Below the pieces are notes generated by a model. The model was not told where the DNA came from. It made no database searches and saw only the letters and a program-made list of their open reading frames with translations. Below, piece by piece: positions 15,463-26,126 of a DNA stretch of 64,000 nucleotides (position 1 is the stretch's first letter; every line of letters begins with the position of its first letter). The stretch covers positions 1 through 64,000 of the forward strand of contig NZ_CP049914.1 in NCBI RefSeq assembly GCF_011306175.1, given 5' to 3'. Source of the stretch: Vibrio sp. HDW18. Its GTDB lineage: Bacteria > Pseudomonadota > Gammaproteobacteria > Enterobacterales > Vibrionaceae. Made by a program: the position numbers and the translations under genes.

Positions 15463-16590
15463 TTATGCTCCGCGATAATAACGCTGAGCGATAAATGGCA
15501 TTTTTTCGACCGTCATTGGCAACATTTTTCCACGGACTTGTGCCAACACTTCACTGCCAAAGGCGGTGTACTCAGTGCTTATATAAGCCATTGAAACTGG
15601 TTTATCCGCCGAGGGACCTGCCGTACCACTGGTTACGATACCAATTTTGTTGCCTTGTACATCAAACAGCTCGGTGCCTTCACGCACTGGCGCTTTGGTT
15701 TGTCCGACTAAACCCACCCGTTTACGGCTAACGTGCTTGGTTTCAATTTGGTTGAGAATAATCTCAGCACCGGGAAAGCCACCTTGCCGCTCACCACCTT
15801 TTCGGCGAACCGGCTGAATCGCCCACAACAAACTGGCTTCGACGGGTGTCGTGGTTGGATCGAGATCGTGTCCATACAGACACAAACCACACTCCAAACG
15901 CAGTGAATCGCGCGCGCCTAGGCCAATCCACTCTACTTCAGCAAAGCTGGTCAATTTATCCGCCAGTGCAGCCGCTTTATCCGCAGCGACAGAGATTTCG
16001 TAGCCATCTTCGCCGGTGTAGCCACTGCGACTCACAATACATTCTGCCCCATCGATCTCAAGCCATTGAACATCCATAAAATGCATATCCGTCACCGCTG
16101 GCTGCAACCGTGCAAGCACTTGCGCGGCTTGTGGGCCTTGCAGAGCGAGCAAAGCGCGATCTTCGATCACTTCGATTTTAACATCTGCTGGCAAATGCGT
16201 GGTTAGATGGGCAATGTCTTGCGCTTTACACGCCGCATTCACCACCACAAACAGATGGTCTCCCATGTTAGCCACCATCAAATCATCCAATATCCCACCT
16301 TGCGGATTGGTAAAGAAGGCGTAGCGCTGCTTACCGGCGGGGAGATCAATGATGTCAACCGGTACTAAAGCTTCTAAAGCCGCCGCCGCGTGATCACCAT
16401 AAAGACGCAATTGGCCCATATGAGAAACATCAAATAAACCGGCAGCGGCACGCGTGTGGAGATGCTCTTTTTTTACTCCAAGCGCATATTGCACCGGCAT
16501 ATCGTAACCCGCAAAAGGCACCATTTTTGCTCCCGCCTCAAGATGTCGTTTGTATAGCGGCGTGGTTAGCAAGGTATGTGGTTGATCCAT
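15463..16590 (-). CDS. gcvT: Glycine cleavage system aminomethyltransferase (T protein)
   Basis: 375 residues from the ATG at 16590 (MDQPHTLLTTPLYKRHLEAGAKMVPFAGYDMPVQY), eight bases after GGAGA. GcvT transfers the methylene group from the H-protein-bound aminomethyl intermediate to tetrahydrofolate, releasing ammonia. The conserved folate/lipoyl-pocket segments FDVSHMGQLRLYG and SRSGYTGEDGYEI are present, and the C-terminal barrel ends MPFIAQRYYRG. It is transcribed divergently from gcvH-gcvP, with 358 bp between the starts. Confidence 0.96.
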   Translation of the reverse strand: MDQPHTLLTTPLYKRHLEAGAKMVPFAGYDMPVQYALGVKKEHLHTRAAAGLFDVSHMGQLRLYGDHAAAALEALVPVDIIDLPAGKQRYAFFTNPQGGILDDLMVANMGDHLFVVVNAACKAQDIAHLTTHLPADVKIEVIEDRALLALQGPQAAQVLARLQPAVTDMHFMDVQWLEIDGAECIVSRSGYTGEDGYEISVAADKAAALADKLTSFAEVEWIGLGARDSLRLECGLCLYGHDLDPTTTPVEASLLWAIQPVRRKGGERQGGFPGAEIILNQIETKHVSRKRVGLVGQTKAPVREGTELFDVQGNKIGIVTSGTAGPSADKPVSMAYISTEYTAFGSEVLAQVRGKMLPMTVEKMPFIAQRYYRGA

Positions 16591-16948
16591 GATGATTCTC
16601 CATAAAATAAGCTCAAACCACGCTGAAGGCGCGATGTCGAGATCAATGATTCGATTGGCAAGCAAGCCCAATGATCAATCTTTAAGCCGATCTAATCCGT
16701 TGTAGTGGATTAACCTTGCCACAACTGTGCTTATCATCACAGTTAACATTATCACTCAATGATGCTTATCATAAATCTCTCTAGATGGGCTTTTCCTCAC
16801 CTTACGCAACATTTTATCGTGTATGTTAGAGGTTGCGGAGATCGCTGAGCCACGGCAAGTTCCCTAATCAGCAATTACGCTAGCCCATCATTGCAGCGCT
16901 TCACATTCTGCTATTGTTACCAATAAGACATTTTTTGGAGAGTACAAC
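16591..16948. promoter_or_regulatory. Divergent gcvT / gcvH promoter region
   Basis: 358 bp between two divergent glycine-cleavage genes, so it must hold both promoters. I looked for a glycine riboswitch aptamer (conserved ACCGAAGG and CTCAGG-type segments) and found none. No serine hydroxymethyltransferase or regulator gene is present in the gap. Confidence 0.55.
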
Positions 16949-17329
16949 ATGGACCACACACTCAAATTTAGCGACAGTCATGAATGGGTACGCGATAACG
17001 GTGATGGCACCGTGACTATCGGCATCTCTGAGCATGCCCAACAAATGCTCGGTGATGTGGTATTCGTCGAGTTACCGGAAATTGAGAGCGAAATAGACGC
17101 GGGAGATAATTTCTCATTGGTTGAATCGGTCAAAGCCGCTTCAGACATCTATGCTCCTGTCACAGGTGTGGTGATTGAAGTCAATGAAGATCTGCAAACA
17201 AGCCCCGAGCTGATCAATCAAGAACCTTATGATGGTGGCTGGATCGTCAAAGTCAAACTATCCGATCCTGACGAATTGGACATTCTGAAAGACGCAGCGG
17301 AATACCTGGCTTTGATTGAAGAAGAGTAA
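16949..17329 (+). CDS. gcvH: Glycine cleavage system H protein
   Basis: 126 residues, MDHTLKFSDSHEWVRDNGDGTVTIGISEHAQ. The lipoyl attachment lysine is K62 in SLVESVKAASDIYAP, and ELPEIESEIDAGD precedes it as expected. The lipoyl arm shuttles the aminomethyl group between GcvP, GcvT and the L protein. RBS GGAGAG lies seven bases before the ATG. It is the first gene of gcvH-gcvP, with a 122-bp gap to gcvP. Confidence 0.97.
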   Translation: MDHTLKFSDSHEWVRDNGDGTVTIGISEHAQQMLGDVVFVELPEIESEIDAGDNFSLVESVKAASDIYAPVTGVVIEVNEDLQTSPELINQEPYDGGWIVKVKLSDPDELDILKDAAEYLALIEEE

Positions 17330-17451
17330 CCCTAGATACCTAGAACCTAAACTTGAATGTCACTCACACAGAGGAGTGAGGTTGCACGCCAAGTCAGTGG
17401 CAATACGAGCAAGATTGTTCGCGTACAGAGCAAACCATGAGGTGGCCGACT

Positions 17452-20316
17452 ATGACTGAATTACTGAACTATTTAAGCGGTGAAAATGCTTTCATAGCAC
17501 GCCACAATGGGCCGAACCCATCGCAGCAACAAACGATGCTTCACACCATCAAGCTTGATCATTTAGATGAACTTATCGCACAAACTATTCCGCCGCAAAT
17601 CCGCCTCAAGGCACCGCTTGCGCTTGCGCCCGCACAAAGCGAAGCGCAAATGCTAGCCAGCCTGCAATCCTTCGCTCAGCTTAATCAAATCAAGCGTACT
17701 TTTATTGGCCAAGGTTACTACAACACCTTCACGCCGAACGTTATTCTACGTAACGTGCTGGAGAATCCGGGCTGGTATACGGCATATACCCCTTACCAAC
17801 CCGAAATCTCGCAGGGTCGTCTTGAGTCACTACTCAATTACCAGCAGATGGTGATGGATTTAACCGCAATGGAGATGGCTAACGCATCACTGCTCGATGA
17901 AGCCACTGCTGCTGCGGAAGCGATGGCACTGTGCCAACGCGCAGGAAAAAGCAAAAGCAACCTGTTCTTTGTGGCCGATGACGTACACCCACAAACCATT
18001 GAAGTAGTGAAAACCCGCGCCGCATTTCTGGGTTTTGAGGTAAAAGTAGATTCGATTGATAACATCACTCAACAACCAGCATTTGGTGCACTGCTGCAAT
18101 ACCCTGGCACGACCGGTGAAGTGCGTGACCTGACAGACATCATCGCCAAAGCACAAGCCGAGCAAACCTTAGTCAGCGTCGCAACCGATTTGCTCGCCAG
18201 TGTACTGCTCAAACCTGTAGGTGAAATGGGCGCAGATGTGGTGATTGGTTCTGCCCAGCGTTTTGGTGTACCGATGGGATATGGCGGTCCACACGCTGCG
18301 TTCATGGCCACTCGTGATAGCTATAAGCGTACCATGCCGGGACGGGTGATCGGTGTTTCGATTGATGCGCAAGGCAAACCAGCACTGCGCATGGCAATGC
18401 AAACTCGTGAGCAGCATATCCGCCGCGAAAAAGCCACCTCGAACATTTGTACCGCACAGGCACTACTGGCCAATATGGCCGCATTTTATGCGGTATATCA
18501 TGGCCCAGAAGGTCTGCGCACCATTGCCCGTCGCATCCACCATTTCAGTGCGATACTTGCCGCGGGCTTAACCAAAGCCGGTTACGAACTTGCCCATGCA
18601 CACTTTTTCGATACCCTCACCATCAATACTGGTGCAAAAACCGCTAGCCTATATCAAGCAGCGCAACAAGCGGATATCAACCTGCGTAGGCTACCTAATC
18701 AGCTTGGTGTGAGCTTGGATGAAACCACGACCGTAGCCGATGTTGCAGCACTATTTGCCATCTTCGGCGTTAAAGAAGAGATCCCTGTGCTGTCAAACCA
18801 CATTGCTGGTAATGAACTCGCAGCGATTCCAGAGCGTTGCCGCCGCCAAAGCGCGTTTTTGACTCATTCAGTATTTAACACTCACAACAGTGAAACTCAG
18901 ATGCTGCGTTATATGAAACATCTGGAAAACAAAGATTTTTCTCTCACGCACGGCATGATCCCACTGGGCAGTTGCACCATGAAGCTCAATGCCACAGCGG
19001 AAATGATCCCTATCACTTGGCCTGAATTTAGTGCTTTACATCCGTTTGTACCCAAAGCACAAGCGGCCGGCTATGCCGCATTGACGGAAGATCTGAAACA
19101 AAAACTGTGTGCAATCACGGGTTATGATGCTTTTTCACTGCAACCCAACTCTGGTGCCGGTGGTGAGTATGCCGGTCTACTTGCTATTGCTCGTTATCAC
19201 CAAAGCCGTGGTGAGACTCAGCGTAATGTTTGCCTGATCCCCAGCTCCGCGCATGGTACAAACCCCGCCACAGCGGCCATGCTGTCGATGCAAGTGGTGG
19301 TGGTAAAATGTGATAAAAATGGCAATATTGATTTAGCTGACCTAGCAGACAAGATTGAACAGCATCGCGACCATCTGGCCAGTATCATGATCACCTACCC
19401 TTCTACCCACGGCGTGTATGAACAGCAAGTGCGTGAAGTGTGTGACATGGTCCATGCTGCCGGTGGGCAAGTTTACCTCGACGGTGCCAATATGAATGCA
19501 CAAGTCGGGCTGACCTCACCTGGCTTTATCGGTGCCGACGTATCGCACTTAAACTTACACAAAACATTCTGCATCCCCCACGGCGGTGGTGGACCGGGTA
19601 TGGGGCCAATTGGTGTGAAATCCCACTTAGCACCTTTCCTGCCCGGACACATTGAAAGTGGTGTACAAGGCACTGATTTTGCGGTCTCTGCCGCCGATCT
19701 CGGCAGTGCATCGATTCTACCTATCTCTTGGGCCTACATTACGCTGATGGGAGCTGACGGGTTAACCCAGGCCACCAAGCTGGCAATTTTGAATGCCAAC
19801 TATGTGATGGAGCGCCTGCGCCCGCACTACCCAATCCTTTACCGTGGTGCAAATGGTCGAGTGGCGCATGAGTGCATCATCGATATCCGTCCGCTCAAAG
19901 AAGAAACCAGTATTAGCGAAGAAGATATTGCTAAACGATTGATGGACTACGGCTTCCATGCGCCAACGATGTCATTTCCTGTGGCAGGGACACTAATGAT
20001 TGAACCGACCGAGTCGGAAGATTTAGCCGAATTGGATCGCTTCTGTGCGGCACTGATTGCGATCCGTAGTGAAATCGACAAGGTGAAAAATGGTCAATGG
20101 CCACTCAATAACAATCCACTCGTCAATGCACCACATACTCAAGCCGATCTGTGTACCGAGGATTGGCATCACCCTTACTCGCGTGAGCTGGCTTGCTTTC
20201 CATCCGCGCAAACTAAAGCCAGCAAATATTGGCCAACCGTCAACCGAGTGGATAATGTGTACGGCGACCGCAACCTTATCTGCTCTTGCCCAAGCATGGA
20301 CCATTATCAAAATTAA
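17452..20316 (+). CDS. gcvP: Glycine dehydrogenase (decarboxylating), P protein
   Basis: 954 residues from the ATG at 17452 ([26 protein letters not shown]); an ATG five codons earlier has a poorer position relative to AGGTGG. This is the fused alpha/beta type P protein. The C-terminal half carries the pyridoxal-phosphate lysine K704 in [19 protein letters not shown]. It decarboxylates glycine and loads the aminomethyl moiety on GcvH. The N-terminal half has the paired catalytically inactive fold ([20 protein letters not shown]). It is full length with no frameshift. Confidence 0.97.
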   Translation: MTELLNYLSGENAFIARHNGPNPSQQQTMLHTIKLDHLDELIAQTIPPQIRLKAPLALAPAQSEAQMLASLQSFAQLNQIKRTFIGQGYYNTFTPNVILRNVLENPGWYTAYTPYQPEISQGRLESLLNYQQMVMDLTAMEMANASLLDEATAAAEAMALCQRAGKSKSNLFFVADDVHPQTIEVVKTRAAFLGFEVKVDSIDNITQQPAFGALLQYPGTTGEVRDLTDIIAKAQAEQTLVSVATDLLASVLLKPVGEMGADVVIGSAQRFGVPMGYGGPHAAFMATRDSYKRTMPGRVIGVSIDAQGKPALRMAMQTREQHIRREKATSNICTAQALLANMAAFYAVYHGPEGLRTIARRIHHFSAILAAGLTKAGYELAHAHFFDTLTINTGAKTASLYQAAQQADINLRRLPNQLGVSLDETTTVADVAALFAIFGVKEEIPVLSNHIAGNELAAIPERCRRQSAFLTHSVFNTHNSETQMLRYMKHLENKDFSLTHGMIPLGSCTMKLNATAEMIPITWPEFSALHPFVPKAQAAGYAALTEDLKQKLCAITGYDAFSLQPNSGAGGEYAGLLAIARYHQSRGETQRNVCLIPSSAHGTNPATAAMLSMQVVVVKCDKNGNIDLADLADKIEQHRDHLASIMITYPSTHGVYEQQVREVCDMVHAAGGQVYLDGANMNAQVGLTSPGFIGADVSHLNLHKTFCIPHGGGGPGMGPIGVKSHLAPFLPGHIESGVQGTDFAVSAADLGSASILPISWAYITLMGADGLTQATKLAILNANYVMERLRPHYPILYRGANGRVAHECIIDIRPLKEETSISEEDIAKRLMDYGFHAPTMSFPVAGTLMIEPTESEDLAELDRFCAALIAIRSEIDKVKNGQWPLNNNPLVNAPHTQADLCTEDWHHPYSRELACFPSAQTKASKYWPTVNRVDNVYGDRNLICSCPSMDHYQN

Positions 20317-20388
20317 CACTTTGACTGGCAGCGAGTGAAAAAAACTTTACAATGCTCGCTCCTGTTGAAAGCCCAAAAGAGTAAGACC

Positions 20389-20823
20389 ATGTCGCGTGAC
20401 TACACCTATCAATGCCTTTGCATGATGGACAAATCAGAGTTGACCGAATTTAGTATGCGTATATTACACCGTCTGATCAGCGAAGAGACACTAGCTGAAT
20501 TGTATCGTTGTAATGATGAAGAATTCGAAGGTACAGAAAAAACACAAATGGCGCACATTGATGCGATGGTCAAAATGCACGCCATCGCCCTAGGTCAATT
20601 ACCGGCCATGTTTGAAGGCTCAGATCAAGCCAGCCAGAATATTCAGCGCATGACTCGCTTGTTGATGTGGCATTTTTATGCAGTGGCCTTCAATTTAGAG
20701 CACAGTGTGAGTTTAGCCACTCATTGCGCAGCAGTAGAAACCTTGATCAGCACGCAACCGGAGAATGCTCTCGCTTGGTCAAAGCAACTCACCGAGTTGC
20801 TGTATCGCTACGCAGAACAATAA
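20389..20823 (+). CDS. Conserved hypothetical protein (144 aa)
   Basis: The chosen ATG at 20389 gives MSRDYTYQCLCMMDKSELTEFSMRILHRLISEETL; an upstream GTG at 20335 would add 18 basic residues with weaker signals. Mostly alpha-helical and acidic, without signal peptide or recognised motif. It has three cysteines (two in the N-terminal CLC) and several His/Met residues. It lies 72 bp downstream of gcvP on the same strand, so possibly cotranscribed. I do not recognise the family. Confidence 0.7.
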   Translation: MSRDYTYQCLCMMDKSELTEFSMRILHRLISEETLAELYRCNDEEFEGTEKTQMAHIDAMVKMHAIALGQLPAMFEGSDQASQNIQRMTRLLMWHFYAVAFNLEHSVSLATHCAAVETLISTQPENALAWSKQLTELLYRYAEQ

Positions 20824-20966
20824 CACTTGAGCTAAAACAATTACTTATAAAATAATCACTCACCTATTTAAGCTTGGTGCTTGAAAAAAGAGTGAGTGGC
20901 GCAGCAATAGTGTAGTGGTCAGAAAAGAGAGGGTTATGAACAGAGTGGCAGCGTAATCAAGATGCT

Positions 20967-21314
20967 CTATTTGGCAAGATGGGTATATTCAATAATCACT
21001 TGGTTACCCTCAACATAGACACGTTTAATCTCGCCATCGACCATGACTCGATTTTGCAGATGCACCCATTTTTCGCCAGCACGCGCTTTACGTTTCAGGG
21101 TCGGTAGTACATTGTGGGGTTCAACGTGCAAGTGCTGACAAAAGCGGCTGACAAAAGCCATCGACAGTGGTGCATCACCACGTAATAGCTCAGAAAACTC
21201 AACCTGACTCACCCCAAGCCGTTTGGTCATTTCCATCTGAGTCATGTGCATTTTGGCTTTTTTGATCATCCAGACATCGTACAATGCGTTGCGATCTTCT
21301 TGATTCAGCTCCAT
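20967..21314 (-). CDS. XRE-family helix-turn-helix regulator
   Basis: 115 residues from the ATG at 21314, preceded by GAGGAG. The Cro/CI-type HTH is TQMEMTKRLGVSQVEFSELLRGDAPLSMAFVSRFCQHLHV (residues about 27-67). A short C-terminal segment (EKWVHLQNRVMVDGEIKRVYVEGNQVIIEY) looks like a small beta domain of unknown role. The target is unknown. A 14-bp inverted repeat (21413-21456) about 100 bp upstream is a candidate binding site. I recall an XRE gene among the gcv genes of related strains; whether this is the same one is not clear. Confidence 0.8.
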   Translation of the reverse strand: MELNQEDRNALYDVWMIKKAKMHMTQMEMTKRLGVSQVEFSELLRGDAPLSMAFVSRFCQHLHVEPHNVLPTLKRKARAGEKWVHLQNRVMVDGEIKRVYVEGNQVIIEYTHLAK

Positions 21315-21412
21315 TGCTGCCACTCCTCGTTATACTTGTGAATGGCCGATATCATGCCAGAGTTTTTGTAACTGGGTGTCAATCTAAGGTGAGTTTGCGA
21401 TATAGGTTGTGT

Positions 21413-21456
21413 GTCTCACTATAAACTGAGAGCAAGCGCACGGTTTATAGTGAGAC
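21413..21456. repeat. Perfect 14-bp inverted repeat between dacA-like and XRE genes
   Basis: GTCTCACTATAAAC and GTTTATAGTGAGAC separated by 16 bp. It starts 16 bp past the carboxypeptidase stop. No T-tract follows on the minus strand, so it is either an unusual terminator or an operator. Confidence 0.6.
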
Positions 21457-21472
21457 ATTGAGCATTTAATAC

Positions 21473-22642
21473 CTAGAACCAATTAGAGAACAGTAACTTA
21501 AACCAATCGCTTAACCGTTTGAAAATGCCACCTTGCGCTATGGCTTGCTGCGTCACCAATTTGGCTTCACCCACTTTATCTTGATCGATGTAATAGACAA
21601 TTGAACCCACCACTTCACCTTTAGCTATTGGGGCTTCGAGCGCATTATCCAATTCAATCACTGCATTCAACCTTTTTATATCATTACGTGGCAAAGTGAG
21701 ATACACCGTCTCCGCACTACCGAGAGCGACGTGATCTTGCTCACCGTACCAAATGCGTTGATTTTGCACTACGTTATCGATTTGATGTGGGCTGACCGTT
21801 TCAAAGAAACGGAAACCATAGCTGAGTAACTGCTTACTTTCTGCTTCACGAATTTTGACGCTTTTTGAACCCATCACGACCGCGATCAAACGCATTTCTC
21901 CACTCGTCGCCGAACTGGCCAAACTGTAACCCGCGCCACTGGTATAACCGGTTTTCATACCATCCACATTGATACTGCGGTCACGTAGCAAACCATTACG
22001 GTTATGCTGGGTAATTCCGTTGTAGGTAAATGAGCGCTCACTGTATAACGGGTAAATATCCGGTAAATCACGAATAATCGCGCGACTGAGCACTGCAATA
22101 TCATAAGGTGTGCTGTATAAATTGGGATTATCCAGCCCATGCGGATTGGCAAACTGGCTATTGTGCATACCTAACTGTTGTGCCCATGAGTTCATTAAAC
22201 TCACAAAAGCGCCTTGTGATCCGGCGACATGCTCGGCAATCGCCACACTGGCATCATTGCCGGACTGTACGATCAAGCCACGATACAGATCCATCAAGCT
22301 GACATAAGTGCCAACTTCGATAAACATCTTTGAAGAGTCAGGGAATTTTTTTGCCCATGCGTTATTACTGATGCGAACTTGATCGCTTGCCTGAATATTG
22401 CCACGCTGCATCTCTTGCCCTGCAACATAGGCCGTCATCAGCTTGGTCAAACTGGCTGGATTGAGTTTTTGATGGGCGTTATGTTCGACCAGAACTTTTC
22501 CGGTATGAAAGTCGATTAAAATATACCCATTGGCTGCCAGCGGTGGCAATTCCGGGATCACGGTCAACGCGGAAAAACTGAACGTTGGCACCAATGCCAT
22601 ACAAGCCATTAAACATCGGGACAGAAACTTGCTGCAAGTCAT
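21473..22642 (-). CDS. D-alanyl-D-alanine carboxypeptidase (PBP5/6 family)
   Basis: 389 residues with a signal peptide (MTCSKFLSRCLMACMALVPTFSFSA). The penicillin-binding active-site triad is complete: S64-L-T-K67, S127-G-N and K230-T-G. After the catalytic domain comes the PBP5-type C-terminal domain (about 275-365) and a terminal amphipathic helix (FKRLSDWFKLLFSNWF) that anchors the enzyme to the periplasmic face of the inner membrane. It trims the terminal D-Ala of peptidoglycan pentapeptides. dacA, dacC or dacD assignment is not possible from sequence alone here. Confidence 0.93.
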   Translation of the reverse strand: MTCSKFLSRCLMACMALVPTFSFSALTVIPELPPLAANGYILIDFHTGKVLVEHNAHQKLNPASLTKLMTAYVAGQEMQRGNIQASDQVRISNNAWAKKFPDSSKMFIEVGTYVSLMDLYRGLIVQSGNDASVAIAEHVAGSQGAFVSLMNSWAQQLGMHNSQFANPHGLDNPNLYSTPYDIAVLSRAIIRDLPDIYPLYSERSFTYNGITQHNRNGLLRDRSINVDGMKTGYTSGAGYSLASSATSGEMRLIAVVMGSKSVKIREAESKQLLSYGFRFFETVSPHQIDNVVQNQRIWYGEQDHVALGSAETVYLTLPRNDIKRLNAVIELDNALEAPIAKGEVVGSIVYYIDQDKVGEAKLVTQQAIAQGGIFKRLSDWFKLLFSNWF

Positions 22643-22791
22643 AAGGTGTTCTCATCAAAACAAAACCCGCAGTATAACTAACTCCAGATTTCACACAGCC
22701 TCTCTTTACTAACTCTTACAGTTGTCGCTCAATAAGTTACATCATGTTACAAACATGCTTAAACACCAATCAAGTCTGGCTCGTACCGCGA

Positions 22792-22817
22792 TAAAAAAGC
22801 CTGACATTGGCCAGGCT
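22792..22817 (-). terminator. Terminator downstream of speB
   Basis: Reading leftwards: AGCCTG, seven bases, CAGGCT, then TTTTTTA. It lies 37 bp past the speB stop. Confidence 0.8.
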
Positions 22818-22853
22818 TAATCGGGTTATGCGAAGAACAATCACACCAAACGA

Positions 22854-23780
22854 CTATTCGTCTTTTTTGTTGGATGCCCAAACATACAATAGCTCTAGTG
22901 CAATCGTTGCCCCCGCGAGCGCAGTCAAATCGCTCTGATCGTAAGGTGGTGAAACTTCAACCACATCCATACCTATCAGATTAATCCCTTTCAATGCACG
23001 GATGATTTTCAGGATCTTATCTGAGCTTAAGCCACCACACACCGGGGTACCCGTACCCGGAGCGAAAGCCGGATCGAGGCAATCAATATCGAATGTCAAA
23101 TATACTGGCTTGTCACCGACAATGTGACGGATCTGCGCCACAATCTCTTCCACTGACATATCATTGGCTTGCATCGCATTGATCACATTGAAACCGTGAC
23201 CTTCTTGTTTGTATTCAGTACGAATACCCACTTGTACCGAGTGCTTAGCCGAGATCAAACCTTCTTTTGGTGCATGGTAAAACATGGTGCCGTGATCATA
23301 CGCACTACCGTTAGAATAGGTATCGGTATGTGCATCGAAATGGATCAGCGCCATTTCGCCATAATGTTTGGCATAAGCACGCAAGATGGGCAGAGTAATG
23401 AAATGATCGCCACCCAAGGCCAACATGGTTTTGCCACTTTTCAAAATTTCACAAGTCGCCGCTTCTAAACGATAAGTAAAATCTTCAGCATCACCACAAT
23501 CAAACACCAGATCCCCAGCATCAATCACGTTAATACGGTTAAACAGATTGAAATCCCAAGGAAACTTCTTACCTTCCCACGCGAGATTCACCGAAGCGCG
23601 GCGAATCGCGTCTGGCCCCATCCGCGCCCCTGGACGACCAGAGGTCGCCATATCCAACGGTACGCCCAGTACCACAACATCCGCATTCGTATCTACTGGA
23701 TTACGCACATAAGGACGACGGACAAAGGTCATCGCGTTTGAGTAGAGTGAATAATCAGTTTTTTTAAACAAATCATTCAT
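22854..23780 (-). CDS. speB: Agmatinase (ureohydrolase family)
   Basis: 308 residues. The binuclear manganese site of ureohydrolases is intact: GGDH at 123-126, DAHTD at 149-153 and the later [16 protein letters not shown]. It hydrolyses agmatine to putrescine and urea, the second step after arginine decarboxylase. The ATG directly abuts the speA stop codon with no spacer, so translation is coupled. In Vibrio this route feeds putrescine and norspermidine-type polyamine pools. Confidence 0.93.
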   Translation of the reverse strand: MNDLFKKTDYSLYSNAMTFVRRPYVRNPVDTNADVVVLGVPLDMATSGRPGARMGPDAIRRASVNLAWEGKKFPWDFNLFNRINVIDAGDLVFDCGDAEDFTYRLEAATCEILKSGKTMLALGGDHFITLPILRAYAKHYGEMALIHFDAHTDTYSNGSAYDHGTMFYHAPKEGLISAKHSVQVGIRTEYKQEGHGFNVINAMQANDMSVEEIVAQIRHIVGDKPVYLTFDIDCLDPAFAPGTGTPVCGGLSSDKILKIIRALKGINLIGMDVVEVSPPYDQSDLTALAGATIALELLYVWASNKKDE

Positions 23781-25703
23781 TTAAAAATCCTCTAAGTAAG
23801 TATAGCCGCTCAGGCCTAATTCAAGTTCTGCCAATACGGTCTGTTGTTCTGGTTCAGCCACTCGCTCGGAAACCAGTTGACGATAATTGGTACGAATTTT
23901 ATCCACATCAATGTGTACATAACGCATCACATCTTCTACCGTATCGCCTTCATTGATAAAGGCAATTTCAGCATCGCCATTATCCTTAATATTCACCGCT
24001 ACACTGTGAGTATCACCAAACAGATTGTGCATATCGCCCAAAATCTCTTGGTAGGCACCGACTAAGAAAAAACCCATCAAATAAGGCTTATCACTGCTCC
24101 AACTCGGTACTGGCAGAGTGCTTTCGATCCCTTGGCCTTCCACGTACTGCTCAATCGCACCGTCAGAATCGCAAGTAATATCAAGCATCACAGCTCGGCG
24201 ATCTTCCATCTCTTGCAAGCCAGATAGCGGCAGCACAGGGAACACTTGATCAATCCCCCAAGCATCCGGTAGCGATTGGAACAGCGAGAAATTGACAAAA
24301 AACTTGTCGGCCAAACGCTCTTGCAGCTCATCTAAGATCGGGCGATGAAAACGGTTTTTGTTGCTCATTCTCAGCCGCAGTTCATGGTAAATGCGCAGCG
24401 ATAACTGCTCAGCCCATGCGCGATGCTCAAGATTCAGTACCCCAGTCGCAAACTGACTGTGCGCTTCCGAAAGATCGCTTTGGGTATCGTTATAAATTTC
24501 AATCAGTGCGCGGTCATCGGTGCCGTGCTGTACTTCTTCAAAACCACGCCACATGTTTTTAATCAGCATCGGCGCTTGTGCATCGGGGGCGGGAATATTT
24601 TCTGGCGAATACGCCTCGGTACCAATGACATTGGTGATCAATACCGCGTGATGAGCAGTAATCGAACGCCCTGATTCAGAAATGATCACTGGACGAGGTT
24701 GACCGTACAGATTACACACATCGCTGACCGTACTCACGATATTACGCGCGTATTCAAGCAAGCCGTAGTTCATCGAGTTAGACGACTGGCTGCGCGTACC
24801 ATCGTAGTCCACCGCTAAACCACCGCCCACATCAAAAAATTCAATGTGCGCACCCAACTCTCGCAGTTCACAATAGAAGCGTACGGCTTCATTCACGCCA
24901 TTACGCACATCACGAATATTGGCCATTTGCGAACCTAAGTGGAAATGTACCAGTTGCAAGGCTTCCAACTGATTTTCCGCCTTAAGGCGATTGATCACGG
25001 TTAATACTTGCGATGCGGCTAGACCGAACTTAGATTTTTCACCACCACTTGATTGCCATTTACCGGCACCTTGCGAAGCCAAACGAATGCGCAGCCCCAA
25101 ACGCGGTTTCACGCCAAGACTTTTCGCCTCTTTGAGCACCAAATCCAGCTCTGACAGTTTTTCCAGTACGATAAAAACTTTATGCCCCAGTTTTTCACCA
25201 ATCAGTGCCAAACGAATGTACTCTCGGTCTTTATAACCATTACAGACGATGACGGAACTGGCTTGCTGAGCCATTGCCAACACGGCGAGAAGTTCTGGTT
25301 TACTGCCCGCTTCCAAACCTAGTTGTTTATGTTCTAATTCGGCCTGACTGGCAAGAATTTCATCGACGACTTCGCGCTGTTGGTTAACTTTGATCGGATA
25401 AACCAGCAGATATTTATTCGGGTAGTCGTACTCTTCAATCGCCTGATTGAAAGCGTCACAAATATTGTGCACACGTTGATGCAGGATCTGCGGAAAGCGT
25501 ACAAGCACAGGCAAATTTAAATCGCGCGCTTCGAGCTGTTTAACAATTGAGCTTAATTGCGTTTGATGAGCTTTGTCATTTCGCGGCGAAACATACACTT
25601 CACCTTGATCGTCAATGCCAAAAAAACCTTGGCTCCAGTAATGCACATTGTAGTCAGCGCGAACGCGGTCTAATTTGGATGGTTGTTCCACATCGTATCT
25701 CAC
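23781..25703 (-). CDS. speA: Biosynthetic arginine decarboxylase
   Basis: 640 residues from a GTG at 25703 ([31 protein letters not shown]); no nearer ATG is plausible, though the Shine-Dalgarno is weak. It is PLP-dependent, of the alanine-racemase-like fold: the PLP lysine is in [14 protein letters not shown] and the glycine-rich phosphate site in [13 protein letters not shown]. The C-terminal part carries the conserved DITCDSDG. It converts arginine to agmatine; speB follows immediately. It is full length compared with about 640-660 residues in E. coli. Confidence 0.95.
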   Translation of the reverse strand: MRYDVEQPSKLDRVRADYNVHYWSQGFFGIDDQGEVYVSPRNDKAHQTQLSSIVKQLEARDLNLPVLVRFPQILHQRVHNICDAFNQAIEEYDYPNKYLLVYPIKVNQQREVVDEILASQAELEHKQLGLEAGSKPELLAVLAMAQQASSVIVCNGYKDREYIRLALIGEKLGHKVFIVLEKLSELDLVLKEAKSLGVKPRLGLRIRLASQGAGKWQSSGGEKSKFGLAASQVLTVINRLKAENQLEALQLVHFHLGSQMANIRDVRNGVNEAVRFYCELRELGAHIEFFDVGGGLAVDYDGTRSQSSNSMNYGLLEYARNIVSTVSDVCNLYGQPRPVIISESGRSITAHHAVLITNVIGTEAYSPENIPAPDAQAPMLIKNMWRGFEEVQHGTDDRALIEIYNDTQSDLSEAHSQFATGVLNLEHRAWAEQLSLRIYHELRLRMSNKNRFHRPILDELQERLADKFFVNFSLFQSLPDAWGIDQVFPVLPLSGLQEMEDRRAVMLDITCDSDGAIEQYVEGQGIESTLPVPSWSSDKPYLMGFFLVGAYQEILGDMHNLFGDTHSVAVNIKDNGDAEIAFINEGDTVEDVMRYVHIDVDKIRTNYRQLVSERVAEPEQQTVLAELELGLSGYTYLEDF

Positions 25704-26126
25704 AAAGTAGAGAAGGTTACCATGATTTCATCGGTTGAAATCACACCTGACAGCCTAAACGTCACGCGCTTTATCGGTGAAAAGCTAGTGAGTGTCTAAT
25801 GATAATAATTTATCGTTAAGACAACTGTTAATTATGGCATAAAAACCAATATTGCCAAATTCACTTGATGACCTGCTTTCAGCTTAGCGTAAATACCACC
25901 AAGCATAACCCGAGATCGCCAATCGCTCCGCGAGCCGTTGAAACGGGGGAAAACCAAGCAATAAGCGATAATAATGCACCGCGGATCGCGAGAAATTGAC
26001 GGATGAGAGAAAAGAGTGCTGGTTATTGCAGCAACTCATTCTATTGTTAGTGATTTCCGCTTGGCTATTATTGGTAATTACATACAATCCCATTCAGGTA
26101 ATTTCACGACAGGAGTGAGCTACGCA
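25704..26126. other. Intergenic region between speA and the MscS-like gene
   Basis: 423 bp between divergent genes, AT-rich near 25,800. It must hold the speA promoter and the promoter of the channel/mgtE pair. No repeat, RNA or convincing ORF was recognised; a rightward frame from 26016 is open but the better start is at 26127. Confidence 0.55.

Noticed and set aside
16591..16948. Glycine riboswitch between gcvT and gcvH
   Set aside because: GGAGAG occurs but is the gcvH Shine-Dalgarno; the conserved aptamer core segments are absent.
17838..20319. Several antisense ORFs across gcvP
   Set aside because: gcvP is a complete conserved gene; the antisense frames are typical of GC-skewed codon shadows.
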